DNA of 64,000 nt, taken from NCBI GenBank assembly GCA_965223255.1, contig CBDCWA010000004.1, forward strand, positions 2,542,001 through 2,606,000. The letters run 5' to 3'. The translations under genes were made by a program, and so were the position numbers. Source of the stretch: CBDCWA01 sp965223255. Lineage in GTDB: Bacteria; Pseudomonadota; Alphaproteobacteria; Rhizobiales; Hyphomicrobiaceae. How positions within the stretch are numbered: position 1 is the stretch's first letter; every line of letters starts with the position of its first letter. Under the pieces are notes generated by a model, which saw only the letters and a list, made by a program, of their open reading frames with translations, did not search any database and had not been told where the DNA came from. This document shows positions 55,112 through 63,998 of the stretch, one piece after another.

Positions 55112-56626
55112 TCAGTCCTGCCGCCGCCAGCGGTAATTGTCATGCTCTGTCGGCCACGGGTTTTCGTCGTTCTGGTCGATCTGGCGCTGTCCCGCAAGAA
55201 TATGATCGTTTTGGCGCCCGGTCTCACCGGCGACCGCATCGGCGATCGACATGACGTGGTCCATATGCCCACCAAGGGATTCATAGTCGTCGCGCCGCAT
55301 GGTGAATTCGATCGGTGCAACCAGCGCCGGTGTTGGCACATAGCCAAACGAACCTGCCGGCATGCGCGTCACATCGACCATGATTGTGATGCCGCCACCC
55401 GGCCAGACATAAACCGGCGCCCCACCGCACGTCACATAGGTCAACGTATTGCGGACCGAGCGAGTTAGCTGCACCGGATTTTCGGTGACGCCGGATCTCA
55501 GCGATCCGCCGGCGCCGCCCATAAACAAGACCGTGCACAAGGCCGGTTCACAATTCTCTTCGATCCGCCTAACGGACGGTAAGAGTCGCTTCGGAAGGTC
55601 CAGCTGTATGGGCGCCAGTGTTTCATCGAGTTCATAATAGGCATAGTGGTCACCGGTCGTCGAAACCATCAGCAGCGATTGCCCGGCCCGCGCAACCTTT
55701 GCATCGAAGCCTCCAACGATCGTCATCGGATCAGAGATGTCCGTGCCCCCCCATCCGGTACCCGGCTCGGCAACCTGGAAGTACCGTCCTGGTGTGGATT
55801 TCTTGCCTTTGATCTTGATGCCTGAGGGCGGCCACCCGATGACTTTTCCGGCCTGATGTTCTGACATAACGCCTGTGATGTGATCGTCCACGACGACCAC
55901 TTCGTCGACCAAGTCTTTCCATTGCGAGGCAAACATACCGACCGCCGCCGAACCGCAGCCAACGCGCATACGGGTTTCTTTAACGCCGTCAACGACGGGC
56001 GGCTTGCCGGCCTCGACGACGACGGTTGAACCATCATCGACAGTCATTTCCACAGGCTTGGAGCTGCACAGATCGAGCAGGGCCTGACAGGTCACGCGCC
56101 CTTCTTTTTTGCTGCCGCCGGTCAAGTGATTGACGCCGCCGAGCGACAGCATTTGCGAGCCGTATTCGCCGGTCGTCACATGGCCCACCTGTTCGCCGTC
56201 CACGCGAACCGCATTGCATTCCGGACCCAGGTGTCGGTCGGTATCGATTTTCACTTTTACGCCGCAGTAGCTGAAAATGGCTTCCGAGACGACCGTGATC
56301 ATATCAACCCCATCGACCTCACGCGAAACAATGAAGGGGGCTGGCTTGTAGTCTGGATAGGTCGTACCGGCACCGATCGCGGTGACGAAGGTATCGCTCG
56401 GAGCGACGAGTTCGCCCTGCCAGTCTTGCTCGCGGTCGTGAAATGGGACCAGCGGCGCACCGGCTTCATGGCGCCGCTCAAGCACCGTCAGCGGGTCAAC
56501 ACGAACCAGTTGACCGCCGTCATTGGCATAGCGGTCACAGGCGCCGGCGTTGCCGTCGGCGATATAGCACATCACCGGACAGGCATCGCACCTGATTTTT
56601 TCTGAAGTGGTATTTGCCTCAGCCAT
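55112..56626 (-). CDS. 6-hydroxynicotinate reductase family protein
   Basis: A 504-residue protein of the Hnr family, known from anaerobic nicotinate breakdown in Eubacterium barkeri, where it reduces 6-hydroxynicotinate to 1,4,5,6-tetrahydro-6-oxonicotinate. The N-terminus has Cys13-x2-Cys16-x3-Cys20-x9-Cys30, a [4Fe-4S] type motif. GGVNHLTGGSKKEG (164-177) and FMGGAGGSLRSGVTENP (368-384) are conserved landmarks; SGVT at 378-381 resembles covalent-FMN acceptor sites. The start at 56626 follows AGTAGGA and lies five bases after the hydroxylase stop. The longer frame upstream is not supported. Confidence 0.88.
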   Translation of the reverse strand: MAEANTTSEKIRCDACPVMCYIADGNAGACDRYANDGGQLVRVDPLTVLERRHEAGAPLVPFHDREQDWQGELVAPSDTFVTAIGAGTTYPDYKPAPFIVSREVDGVDMITVVSEAIFSYCGVKVKIDTDRHLGPECNAVRVDGEQVGHVTTGEYGSQMLSLGGVNHLTGGSKKEGRVTCQALLDLCSSKPVEMTVDDGSTVVVEAGKPPVVDGVKETRMRVGCGSAAVGMFASQWKDLVDEVVVVDDHITGVMSEHQAGKVIGWPPSGIKIKGKKSTPGRYFQVAEPGTGWGGTDISDPMTIVGGFDAKVARAGQSLLMVSTTGDHYAYYELDETLAPIQLDLPKRLLPSVRRIEENCEPALCTVLFMGGAGGSLRSGVTENPVQLTRSVRNTLTYVTCGGAPVYVWPGGGITIMVDVTRMPAGSFGYVPTPALVAPIEFTMRRDDYESLGGHMDHVMSIADAVAGETGRQNDHILAGQRQIDQNDENPWPTEHDNYRWRRQD

Positions 56627-56630
56627 CGTC

Positions 56631-59369
56631 CTACTTCCCTGCCCTAACCGCTTCGATTGCGGCCAGCACCTTGTCCGGTGTTGCCGGCAGATCTTCAATG
56701 TTGGCCCCAGTGGCATCTCGGATGGCATTTATGATGGCGGGCGCCGTCGGGATCAGGACGTGCTCGCCGAGTCCCTTGGCCCCATAAGGGCCCTCGCCAT
56801 CTTCCACCTCGACAATAATGCAATTGAATTCCGGCATATCCCCGATTGTGGGGATCAGGTAGTCATGCAGGTTTTCCGTCTTGCCAGGTTGATAGTCCTC
56901 CATCAACGCAAGACCGATCCCCTGCGCAGCACCACCTTCGATCTGACCTTCGACCAGCATTGGATTGATCGCGCGCCCAACGTCGTGGGCCGCAGTGAGC
57001 TTGTCGAGCTTGACCGTGCCAAGTGCCGTATCGACGGTGAGTTCCACCATTTGCGCGCCATACCCATAGACGGCATAGGGCGCGCCTTGTCCGTTTTCAT
57101 CCAAGGCCGAGGTTGGCGGATCATAACTCTCCTCGGCTATGAAAACATATCCGTGGCCGTCGACATCGAGACCCGAAAGTGTAATGAGCGATGATGTCTG
57201 CCCATCAACGATCTCGATGGCACCACCTTTCATGGTAAGCCTTGCAAGCGCACCGACATTGGCATGCCTCAATATTTTCTGGCGTAACGCTTCTCCGGCA
57301 CGCTTCGCCGCCATGCCGGACACATAGGTCTGCCGCGACGCAGACGTCTTGCCAGCGTCAGGCGTCAGATCGGTATCCGCACCTATGCGCTCTATTACAT
57401 TGACATCGATGCCGATTGCTTCGGCCGCGATTTGTGTGATGACGGTGTTCGCGCCTTGCCCGATATCGACCGCGCCTTGATGCAGACACACCCGCCCCTC
57501 CAAGGTAATGCCGATGCGAATTGTCGAGGGATTGGGCAGTGAGGTGTTGCCACATCCATACCAGCAAGAGGCAACGCCGACGCCTTTGCGCAAGGCACGG
57601 CCATTTGCGGTCGTGTTGAATGAGCGTGCCGCGGTGAGGGCGGTTTGCCAATGCACCGTCAGAGCTTCGAGACACGCACCGATGCCAACGCCGGTATCAA
57701 ACACCTGTCCGGTGACCGTCGCCGCCCCGTTTTTGAGCGCGTTGCGCAACCGGAATTCCAGTCGGTCAATCCCTGCCATATCTGCCAGCAAATCGAACGC
57801 CCGTTCTTGCGGTATGGCCGCCTGCGGCACCCCGAAGCCGCGAAATGCACCGGCCGGTGTTCCGTTGGTATGCACAGCATGCGAGATGGCGCGATAGTGT
57901 GGAATGTAATAGGGGCCTGAGGCGTGTACCGGCACCCGGTTTGCCACAGTCGGTCCCCAGCTCGCATACGCACCTGTGTTAAACGTGCCTTCAAAATCAA
58001 GACCGACCAGCCGGCCATCGCCATCACACCCAACATCGACCGATAGGTCGGAGGGATGGCGTTTTGTCGTCGACTGCATCGATTCCGAACGCGTGTAGCA
58101 GATCGCGACTGGCCGCTTTAGCTTCGCAGCAGCCAAAGCCACATATGGTTGGAAGGAGAGATCAAGTTTTGATCCGAAGCCGCCACCGCAAGCGGTCGGG
58201 ATTACACGAATCTGCGATTCATCAATATCCAAAATGTCGGCGAGCGCTTCGCGGTCCATGTGCGGTGCCTGGGTGCACCCGTGCACGACAATCCGTCCCG
58301 CCTCCAAATGGGCATATCCGGCCTCTGGTTCTATGTAGGCATGTTCAATAAATGGGGTTGAGCTGCGAACCCTGACGCGATGTGCAGCGGTTTCCAAAGC
58401 GATATCGACATCACCTCGCGCAACGAAGCCGCGTACAAGGCGATTGCCGGGGCGCGTCTCATGCAGCTGCGGTGCCCCAGGTGCGAGGGCTTCAGCAGGC
58501 TTCAGCACACATTGCAGTGGTGTCCAAGTGACAGGAAAGGCATTTTCATCAAACCGGCGGATGGCGTCCGGCTCGCCGACAATGGCTGCGATCGGATCGC
58601 CGCGATGCAATACCGTGTCGACAGCAAAAACGGGTTGGTCAGCGAACGGCGGGATGACGCCATGGCAGTTCTTACCGGGGATATCGGTGGCATCCAGCAT
58701 GGCATAAATGCCATCGTTGGCGTTTAAAAATGCCGCCTTATCTCCGATTTTGAATTGCGCATAATGATGGGGACTGCGGATAACCCGCACCAGGAGTGAC
58801 TCTTTGATATCCTTGTCATCGCCGAATTGCAGCGTGCCATTCAGCTTCGCTGCCGCATCGACATGCATAATTGGCGCCCCCACACCGCCACCCGATTCAA
58901 GTGTTCGCGCGTTGGCACCGGCATCGGCGGCATCGACAACCGCATCGACAATTTTGCGATAGCCGGTGCATCGGCACAGCACACCGCCAAGAGCATCTTC
59001 GACCTGTCGCCGGCTGGGTTTTGCTTGCACCTTCAGGAGCCAAGCCGCGCTCACCAGCATTCCAGGTGTGCAAATCCCGCATTGAGCAGCCCCGTGCCGG
59101 CGAAAGCTTTGCTGCAGACCGGTGAGCGTCCCATCGGCGTCGAGCCCTTCGACGGTTGCAATATGTTTGCCGGCGACTTGACCGACGCCGGTGAGACAGG
59201 CGCACGCTGTCTCGCCATCGATCAGGACGGTGCAGGCGCCGCAGTCACCGGCATTGCAGCCTACTTTCGTACCGGCAAGGCCCAGGTCGTTGCGCAATAC
59301 ATCGGACAGTCGGGCGGCGGGATGCGCGTCGACGTTTACCGTTGTCGCATTGACCTTGAGTTCGATCAT
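56631..59369 (-). CDS. fused [2Fe-2S]-molybdopterin hydroxylase (xanthine dehydrogenase family, nicotinate-dehydrogenase-like)
   Basis: A 912-residue fusion of two normally separate subunits. Residues 1-150 carry two [2Fe-2S] clusters: Cys38, Cys43, Cys46 and a fourth Cys near 56-58; then Cys97, Cys100, Cys132, Cys134. From about 165 the molybdopterin part follows, with GGGFGSK and AFRGFGVPQA loops, and the catalytic Glu869 in KGLGEHV. The FAD domain is a separate gene upstream. Such enzymes add a water-derived hydroxyl next to a ring nitrogen; with an Hnr gene next door nicotinate to 6-hydroxynicotinate is the natural guess. The ATG at 59369 with GAGGA eight bases upstream is preferred over earlier in-frame starts. 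Confidence 0.93.
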   Translation of the reverse strand: MIELKVNATTVNVDAHPAARLSDVLRNDLGLAGTKVGCNAGDCGACTVLIDGETACACLTGVGQVAGKHIATVEGLDADGTLTGLQQSFRRHGAAQCGICTPGMLVSAAWLLKVQAKPSRRQVEDALGGVLCRCTGYRKIVDAVVDAADAGANARTLESGGGVGAPIMHVDAAAKLNGTLQFGDDKDIKESLLVRVIRSPHHYAQFKIGDKAAFLNANDGIYAMLDATDIPGKNCHGVIPPFADQPVFAVDTVLHRGDPIAAIVGEPDAIRRFDENAFPVTWTPLQCVLKPAEALAPGAPQLHETRPGNRLVRGFVARGDVDIALETAAHRVRVRSSTPFIEHAYIEPEAGYAHLEAGRIVVHGCTQAPHMDREALADILDIDESQIRVIPTACGGGFGSKLDLSFQPYVALAAAKLKRPVAICYTRSESMQSTTKRHPSDLSVDVGCDGDGRLVGLDFEGTFNTGAYASWGPTVANRVPVHASGPYYIPHYRAISHAVHTNGTPAGAFRGFGVPQAAIPQERAFDLLADMAGIDRLEFRLRNALKNGAATVTGQVFDTGVGIGACLEALTVHWQTALTAARSFNTTANGRALRKGVGVASCWYGCGNTSLPNPSTIRIGITLEGRVCLHQGAVDIGQGANTVITQIAAEAIGIDVNVIERIGADTDLTPDAGKTSASRQTYVSGMAAKRAGEALRQKILRHANVGALARLTMKGGAIEIVDGQTSSLITLSGLDVDGHGYVFIAEESYDPPTSALDENGQGAPYAVYGYGAQMVELTVDTALGTVKLDKLTAAHDVGRAINPMLVEGQIEGGAAQGIGLALMEDYQPGKTENLHDYLIPTIGDMPEFNCIIVEVEDGEGPYGAKGLGEHVLIPTAPAIINAIRDATGANIEDLPATPDKVLAAIEAVRAGK

Positions 59370-59392
59370 TACGCGGTCCTCATCCATCTCAC

Positions 59393-60247
59393 CTATGCGC
59401 ATTTGCCGCCGGCACTCTGCGCCGCATCCCGGACAATGCGCCGGACCAACTCAAGCGAGGCGCAGTGTCGATAGTCTGCCGATCCTCTGACATCATCAAT
59501 TGGGGAGAGCGGCGCCAAATGCTTGTCGTCCACAAGACCGACCAGGTCATCGCGCACGGATTTACCGATCAGCTGTTGCTCCAGACTTGGGAGGCGTCGG
59601 GCGACCGCAGAGCAAGCCCCTATCGCGACAGCGGCAGCACCGATCACGCCGTCGTCCGCAACCTTTATGCGTGCAGCAGCCATGACAATAGAGATCACCA
59701 GATATTTGCGGGCGCCAAGCTTGGCAAATCGCGACACACCCGTTGCCGACGATTTTGGGACAAGGAGTGCGGTGACCAGTTCGCTGGCCTCAAGCTGCGT
59801 GCTTCGGTTGCCTCTTATAAAATCCTGCAGCGGCATTTGGCGTTGGCCGCGCGCCGAGCGTAATTCCACGATCGCATCTAGAAGCAGGAGCGGTGGTACG
59901 CCGTCTGCGGCAGGCGAAGCGTTACAGATATTGCCGACAACAGTAGCGCGATTTTGAATTTGGATTGACCCCACCTCGCGCGCAGCGCCTTTTAGCGCCT
60001 CGAATGAGGCGGGCAAACTACTGCGCACGATATCGCTCCAGGTCACAAGCGCGCCAACACGCCAGTGTGTGTCAGTTTCTGAAATCTCTCTCAGCCCAGC
60101 GATGCCGGTAATATCGATCACTGGATCCGTCACGGGCCGCTCGCCGAGGGCCGGATAGAAGTCGGTACCGCCGGCCAGGATCTTCCACGGCCCCGCATTG
60201 AGCAGAGCCAGCGCGTCATCAAGTGTTTCCGGACGGGCAAATTCCAT
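59393..60247 (-). CDS. FAD-binding subunit of the molybdenum hydroxylase
   Basis: A 284-residue FAD-binding protein of the CO-dehydrogenase/xanthine-dehydrogenase medium-subunit type. FAD motifs AGGTDFYP (25-32) and TVVGNICNASPAADGVP (about 104-120) are clear, and the C-terminal domain begins near 175. It passes electrons from the clusters of the fused subunit 23 bp downstream to an acceptor. A candidate operator lies directly ahead of its start. Confidence 0.93.
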   Translation of the reverse strand: MEFARPETLDDALALLNAGPWKILAGGTDFYPALGERPVTDPVIDITGIAGLREISETDTHWRVGALVTWSDIVRSSLPASFEALKGAAREVGSIQIQNRATVVGNICNASPAADGVPPLLLLDAIVELRSARGQRQMPLQDFIRGNRSTQLEASELVTALLVPKSSATGVSRFAKLGARKYLVISIVMAAARIKVADDGVIGAAAVAIGACSAVARRLPSLEQQLIGKSVRDDLVGLVDDKHLAPLSPIDDVRGSADYRHCASLELVRRIVRDAAQSAGGKCA

Positions 60248-60259
60248 GGCATGGCAGCA

Positions 60260-60280
60260 TTTGTTAGCACACTAACGATA
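60260..60280. promoter_or_regulatory. candidate MarR operator in front of the hydroxylase operon
   Basis: GTTAG (60263-60267) and CTAAC (60272-60276) flank CACA. The 21-base window shares 16 positions with the nadC site, centred on the same GCACAC core. It sits 13-33 bases upstream of the FAD-subunit start, where a bound repressor would block transcription or translation. Confidence 0.6.
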
Positions 60281-60334
60281 ATAGGAAAACTTTACGGCTC
60301 CGGTCAATGCCAAATTGCCACTCATCCCTAAGCA

Positions 60335-60355
60335 ACGGCTGGCACACTAACCCAT
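60335..60355. promoter_or_regulatory. possible third, degenerate operator copy
   Basis: GGCACACTAACC overlaps the stop codon of the transporter gene, about 75 bases from the previous site. Only the right half matches well, so it is a weak candidate for cooperative binding or chance. Confidence 0.3.
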
Positions 60356-61087
60356 CCAGGCGCGCCATAAAAAGTAGGCACCCGCGCAAAAGATCATCAC
60401 CTCGATAATCCAGACATGTATACGGGCCGAGAAATTATTGACCAGCCACCGCGCCGCGAACGCCCCGGGAATCGTCGCGATACCGACAGCCAGGCCGATG
60501 ATGGCCAATTGAAAATCGAGCAACGAAAAAGTCGAAAACATTATCGCCTTCAAAAAGGCGACGAGCATGCCAAAAACCGCGTCCGTGGCAATAAGCGCCG
60601 GACCGCCAAGCCCCATGCCGAGCAGCAAGGCCACCATCAGAATGCCAGCGCCGGGCGTGCTACCGGTCATCAGCCCGAAACCAAAGCCAATAGCTGGTGT
60701 CGCCTTTGGTCCCGGATCGATTTTACGGTCTGACAGCGCCCGCCTAATAGCAATGGATGCAATGAGAAATACGCCGATCAATATCGCGATGGCGCGCGGA
60801 GGCAACCAGTTATAAATGTATGTACCAATGATCACACCTGGAATGACAGGCAGAAGCAGGCCCTTGAGCAAGCTCGGTTGAACTTCTTTTCGATAGACCC
60901 AATACCGTGAGAAATTGGCGATAAACATCGCAATCGCCATGGTTGGGACGACCGCCTTAACGCCAACAACCGTTGCCATAACCGGCATCACCAGCAATCC
61001 GCCGCCAACCCCGCTCAGCGCGCCCACGATGGACGAGCAAAACGCGGTTATTATAACAAATAGAACACCGATTAGGTCCACGCTCAT
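60347..61087 (-). CDS. sulfite exporter TauE/SafE family membrane protein
   Basis: A 246-residue protein with about eight helices. GALSGVGGGLLVMPVM (about 22-37) and TGSTPGAGILMVALLLGMG (about 140-158) are the two family repeats. TauE/SafE proteins move organic or sulfur-containing anions. It is upstream of the hydroxylase operon in the same direction, 99 bp away, and could import or export the pathway acid. Start at 61087 with GGGAGGGG upstream. Confidence 0.88.
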   Translation of the reverse strand: MSVDLIGVLFVIITAFCSSIVGALSGVGGGLLVMPVMATVVGVKAVVPTMAIAMFIANFSRYWVYRKEVQPSLLKGLLLPVIPGVIIGTYIYNWLPPRAIAILIGVFLIASIAIRRALSDRKIDPGPKATPAIGFGFGLMTGSTPGAGILMVALLLGMGLGGPALIATDAVFGMLVAFLKAIMFSTFSLLDFQLAIIGLAVGIATIPGAFAARWLVNNFSARIHVWIIEVMIFCAGAYFLWRAWMG

Positions 61088-61392
61088 CGCCGTCGCCCCT
61101 CCCGGTGATCGCGGGCGAACCAAATAGACATCGTAGAATAGCGAGGGATCATGAACACCAAGACGTAAGGGCTACAACATAGACCGGTCAGATTTCGACC
61201 GGTCTGAGACGTGGCAAATTGTCGGAATTCGCCGGAGGAAGGGGAACAATACGCGCTCCTGGAAATCCAAACAATCCTGTGTAGACGTTAAAGGTACGCA
61301 TTATAGCGTCGAACCGCCACCCTATCGCTGGACCATGGAAACCTATAAACTGGACAATAAGCGCGTAAAGACGTCTTGGGAGCAAAAAACGT
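61088..61392. other. divergent intergenic region
   Basis: The region separates the TauE-type transporter and the HpaB-type hydroxylase, so it must contain promoters for both. No gene was recognised. It contains the strong inverted repeat at 61181-61205. Confidence 0.6.
61181..61205. promoter_or_regulatory. 25-base inverted repeat, probable operator or hairpin
   Basis: AGACCGGTC (61181-61189) and GACCGGTCT (61197-61205) are perfect 9-base arms around AGATTTC. No T-tract follows on either strand, so a dimeric regulator site between the divergent genes is more likely than a terminator. Confidence 0.5.
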
Positions 61393-62859
61393 ATGCTGCG
61401 AACCGGAGCCGACTACCTCGAAAGCTTAAGAGACGGCCGCAAAGTATATGTCGGAAACGAATTGGTGAGGGACGTCACAACCCACAAGGCGTTTCGCAAT
61501 ACGGCCGGCTCGTTTGCCAAGATCTATGACCTGAAGCGCTCGAACGCACATGTCGACGAAATGAGCTATGAAGAGGACGGTGAGCGATACTCATCATGGT
61601 ACCTGCTGGCAAGGGACAAAAAGGACCTACGCAAAAGAAGCGAGACCCATCGCAGGGTTGCTGAATGGACCTATGGTCTGATGGGCCGATCACCGGATCA
61701 TGTCTCAACTTTTGTCACCGGCATGCGCATGCAGCCTGACGTGTTCAGGTCAAGCCGCGGTCCGTTTGATCAGAACCTGGTCAACTATTACGACCACATG
61801 CGCAAGAACGATATTTTCGCCTGCTATCTGGTCATCACGCCGCAGACCGCGCGGTCTGCCGAATTCTATAAGCGTGAGACATCACGTGGCCCGGCACTGC
61901 AGGTTATTGGCGAAGACGATAACGGCATTACCGTCTCGGGCATGAAAATGCTCGGCACATCTGCAGTCTTTTCCGACGAAGCATGGATTGGAAATATCCT
62001 GCCATTGGCCGAGGAACAAGCGGCGCTCGCGGTCACATTTGCAGTTCCGATGAACGCGCCAGGCCTGAAGATCTGGGTCCGCAAGTCTTATGAGCAGCAT
62101 TCGGTGACGCCCACCGACAATTATTTCTCGCATCAGTTCGATGAATCGGACGCTGTGCTCATCTTCGACAATGTGAAGGTGCCTTGGGAAAAGGTCTTCG
62201 TTATGGATGATGCGCAGCTCTCGCGCGACATATACTTCAAGACGCCGGCGCACATCATGGGCAATCACCAGTCGATGCTGCGCTTTGCTGAAAAGTACAA
62301 GCTCTTAAACGGTATCGCTCACAAGGCGGCGGAGACCAGCGGCGTACTGCATTTGCAGCAAGTGCAGCAGACGTTGGGACGGCTGGCCGCCGGTGAGGCA
62401 GCCTTGCTTGCCATGATCGCAAGTCAAGTCGAATGCCCGCAGTCGATTGACGAAGGATACGTCCATATCAATCGCCGCTATCTCTACGCAGCCTTGCACT
62501 GGTGTGCCAACAATTATTATCAGATCGCCGATACGGTCAAAGAAACGCTGAGCGCCGGCCCATTCCAAATTCCGGCAGACGTATCGGTATTTGACGATCC
62601 TGACCTTGCGGCCAACTATGATGACTTTTTTGCCGCCCCGGGGGCAGCGCCCCGCGACCGTTATAAGTTCATCAAGATGGCCTGGGACCTGTTGGGGTCC
62701 GACTATGGTGGGCGTCATACACAGTATGAGCGTTTTTACGGCGGCCCGCCATTCATGAACGACATGTATAGTTTCTGGCATATGCCGTGGGACGAGCGCC
62801 GCGCCACCATCGATGCCATCTTGGCTGATATGGAGCTGCCAGGAGAGACGGCCAAGTAG
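61393..62859 (+). CDS. 4-hydroxyphenylacetate 3-hydroxylase (HpaB) family oxygenase
   Basis: A 488-residue FADH2-dependent monooxygenase. It begins LRTGADYLESLRDGRKVYVG, typical for HpaB, and contains YYDHMRKNDIFACYLVITPQ and the NVKVPWEKVF segment of the acyl-CoA-dehydrogenase-like fold. Members hydroxylate phenols or heteroaromatics with free reduced flavin supplied by an HpaC-type reductase, which is not in this window. It stands alone and diverges from the nicotinate-type regulon. Substrate unknown. Confidence 0.93.
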   Translation: MLRTGADYLESLRDGRKVYVGNELVRDVTTHKAFRNTAGSFAKIYDLKRSNAHVDEMSYEEDGERYSSWYLLARDKKDLRKRSETHRRVAEWTYGLMGRSPDHVSTFVTGMRMQPDVFRSSRGPFDQNLVNYYDHMRKNDIFACYLVITPQTARSAEFYKRETSRGPALQVIGEDDNGITVSGMKMLGTSAVFSDEAWIGNILPLAEEQAALAVTFAVPMNAPGLKIWVRKSYEQHSVTPTDNYFSHQFDESDAVLIFDNVKVPWEKVFVMDDAQLSRDIYFKTPAHIMGNHQSMLRFAEKYKLLNGIAHKAAETSGVLHLQQVQQTLGRLAAGEAALLAMIASQVECPQSIDEGYVHINRRYLYAALHWCANNYYQIADTVKETLSAGPFQIPADVSVFDDPDLAANYDDFFAAPGAAPRDRYKFIKMAWDLLGSDYGGRHTQYERFYGGPPFMNDMYSFWHMPWDERRATIDAILADMELPGETAK

Positions 62860-62868
62860 TGCCGCCGG

Positions 62869-63837
62869 TTAAGCAATAACCGAACCTGTACCCTGAGACG
62901 CATCTTCCGGCGTGGCATTGTCAAAATGTTTTGCCAGGCCCAATGCCTCGATACGAGGTTTGACAGCGTCGACGGCTGCCTCACCTGCCGCGATACACTC
63001 TTCGCCGCGATGAAAGTCCATCAAGCCGATATGCGAGATATCTGGCGTGATCAAGAGGTCGACCGGGTCGGCTGCGAGTCGCACGCGGGAAATAAAGGCC
63101 TGAACAAGAAAAAATGAGTCTCCGATGATGTCGATATAGCCGGGTCGATCGCTCGAGCTAGGGGCGGGTATAACAGGTTGATCGTTGGACGAGGCCCCGG
63201 AAGCCCAAAACCGCAACCACGTCGACTGAGGCGCCACCGGTTTCGTGGCCGTCTCAGTTAGCCTGGTGGTGGTCGGCGGTGCACCGATAAGATCACCGTT
63301 CAAGCTCACCCCAATAATAACATCGGCACCAAGCGCCCGGCAGAGCGAGACGGGCAGCGGATTGACCAGGGCGCCGTCGACGAGCCAGCGATCGTTGATC
63401 ATCAACGGCGTTATCAGACCAGGCACCGCAATGGAAGCCCGCACGGCATCGATGATAGAGCCTGTGGTCAGCCACGCCTCGCGCCCCGTGCTGAGTTCAG
63501 TTGCAACTGTGGCAAACTTAATGCCCGCCGCCTCAATCGATGTATCATCGATGTTGTCTTCGAAGAATTTCATCACCCAGCGGCCCTCGATAAGGCCGGC
63601 GCCCGAAATGCTGAAATCCATGTAGCGCAGCACCCGCGTGCGTGTGAGTGAACGCACCAGCTTTTGCAGGGCATCGAGATGCCCGGTGACATAGGACGCA
63701 CCCACCAAAGCACCGACCGAGCAGCCACAAACGATATCAGGTTTTATTCCGAGCGACTCAAGCCTTCTCAGAGCGCCGATATGCGACCAGCCTCGTGCCA
63801 CTCCGGCGCCAAGAACCAATCCGATTTTTTGTGCCAT
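62869..63837 (-). CDS. patatin-like phospholipase (RssA-like)
   Basis: A 322-residue lipid acyl hydrolase. The oxyanion motif is GAGVARGWSHIG (11-22), the serine lies in GCSVG (about residue 41), and the catalytic Asp in VDGALVNPLP (about 154). A low-complexity insert near 195-230 is unlike classical RssA. It converges with the HpaB gene over 9 bp. Confidence 0.92.
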   Translation of the reverse strand: MAQKIGLVLGAGVARGWSHIGALRRLESLGIKPDIVCGCSVGALVGASYVTGHLDALQKLVRSLTRTRVLRYMDFSISGAGLIEGRWVMKFFEDNIDDTSIEAAGIKFATVATELSTGREAWLTTGSIIDAVRASIAVPGLITPLMINDRWLVDGALVNPLPVSLCRALGADVIIGVSLNGDLIGAPPTTTRLTETATKPVAPQSTWLRFWASGASSNDQPVIPAPSSSDRPGYIDIIGDSFFLVQAFISRVRLAADPVDLLITPDISHIGLMDFHRGEECIAAGEAAVDAVKPRIEALGLAKHFDNATPEDASQGTGSVIA

Positions 63838-63860
63838 TTGGTTTCCCGCTTAGGCCCTGA

Positions 63861-63998
63861 TCACGAGTTGTCCCCACCTGGCGGCAACGGCTCAGGCGTG
63901 ATCGTTGCAATGATCGATTGATCGAGGGCTTCGTAGTCATGATAACCAATAGAGTCATAAAGCTCTTTGCGCGTCTGCATTTCGTCGAGCATGGCTTG
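63861..63998 (-). CDS. 3' end of an unidentified CDS (partial, cut by window edge)
   Basis: The minus-strand frame entering at 63998 is open for 45 codons and ends at a TGA at 63861-63863. The last residues read TPEPLPPGGDNS. It lies 23 bp upstream of the patatin gene in the same direction. The segment MQTRKELYDSIGYHDYEALD is not one I can assign to a family. Confidence 0.5.
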   Translation of the reverse strand, partial: QAMLDEMQTRKELYDSIGYHDYEALDQSIIATITPEPLPPGGDNS

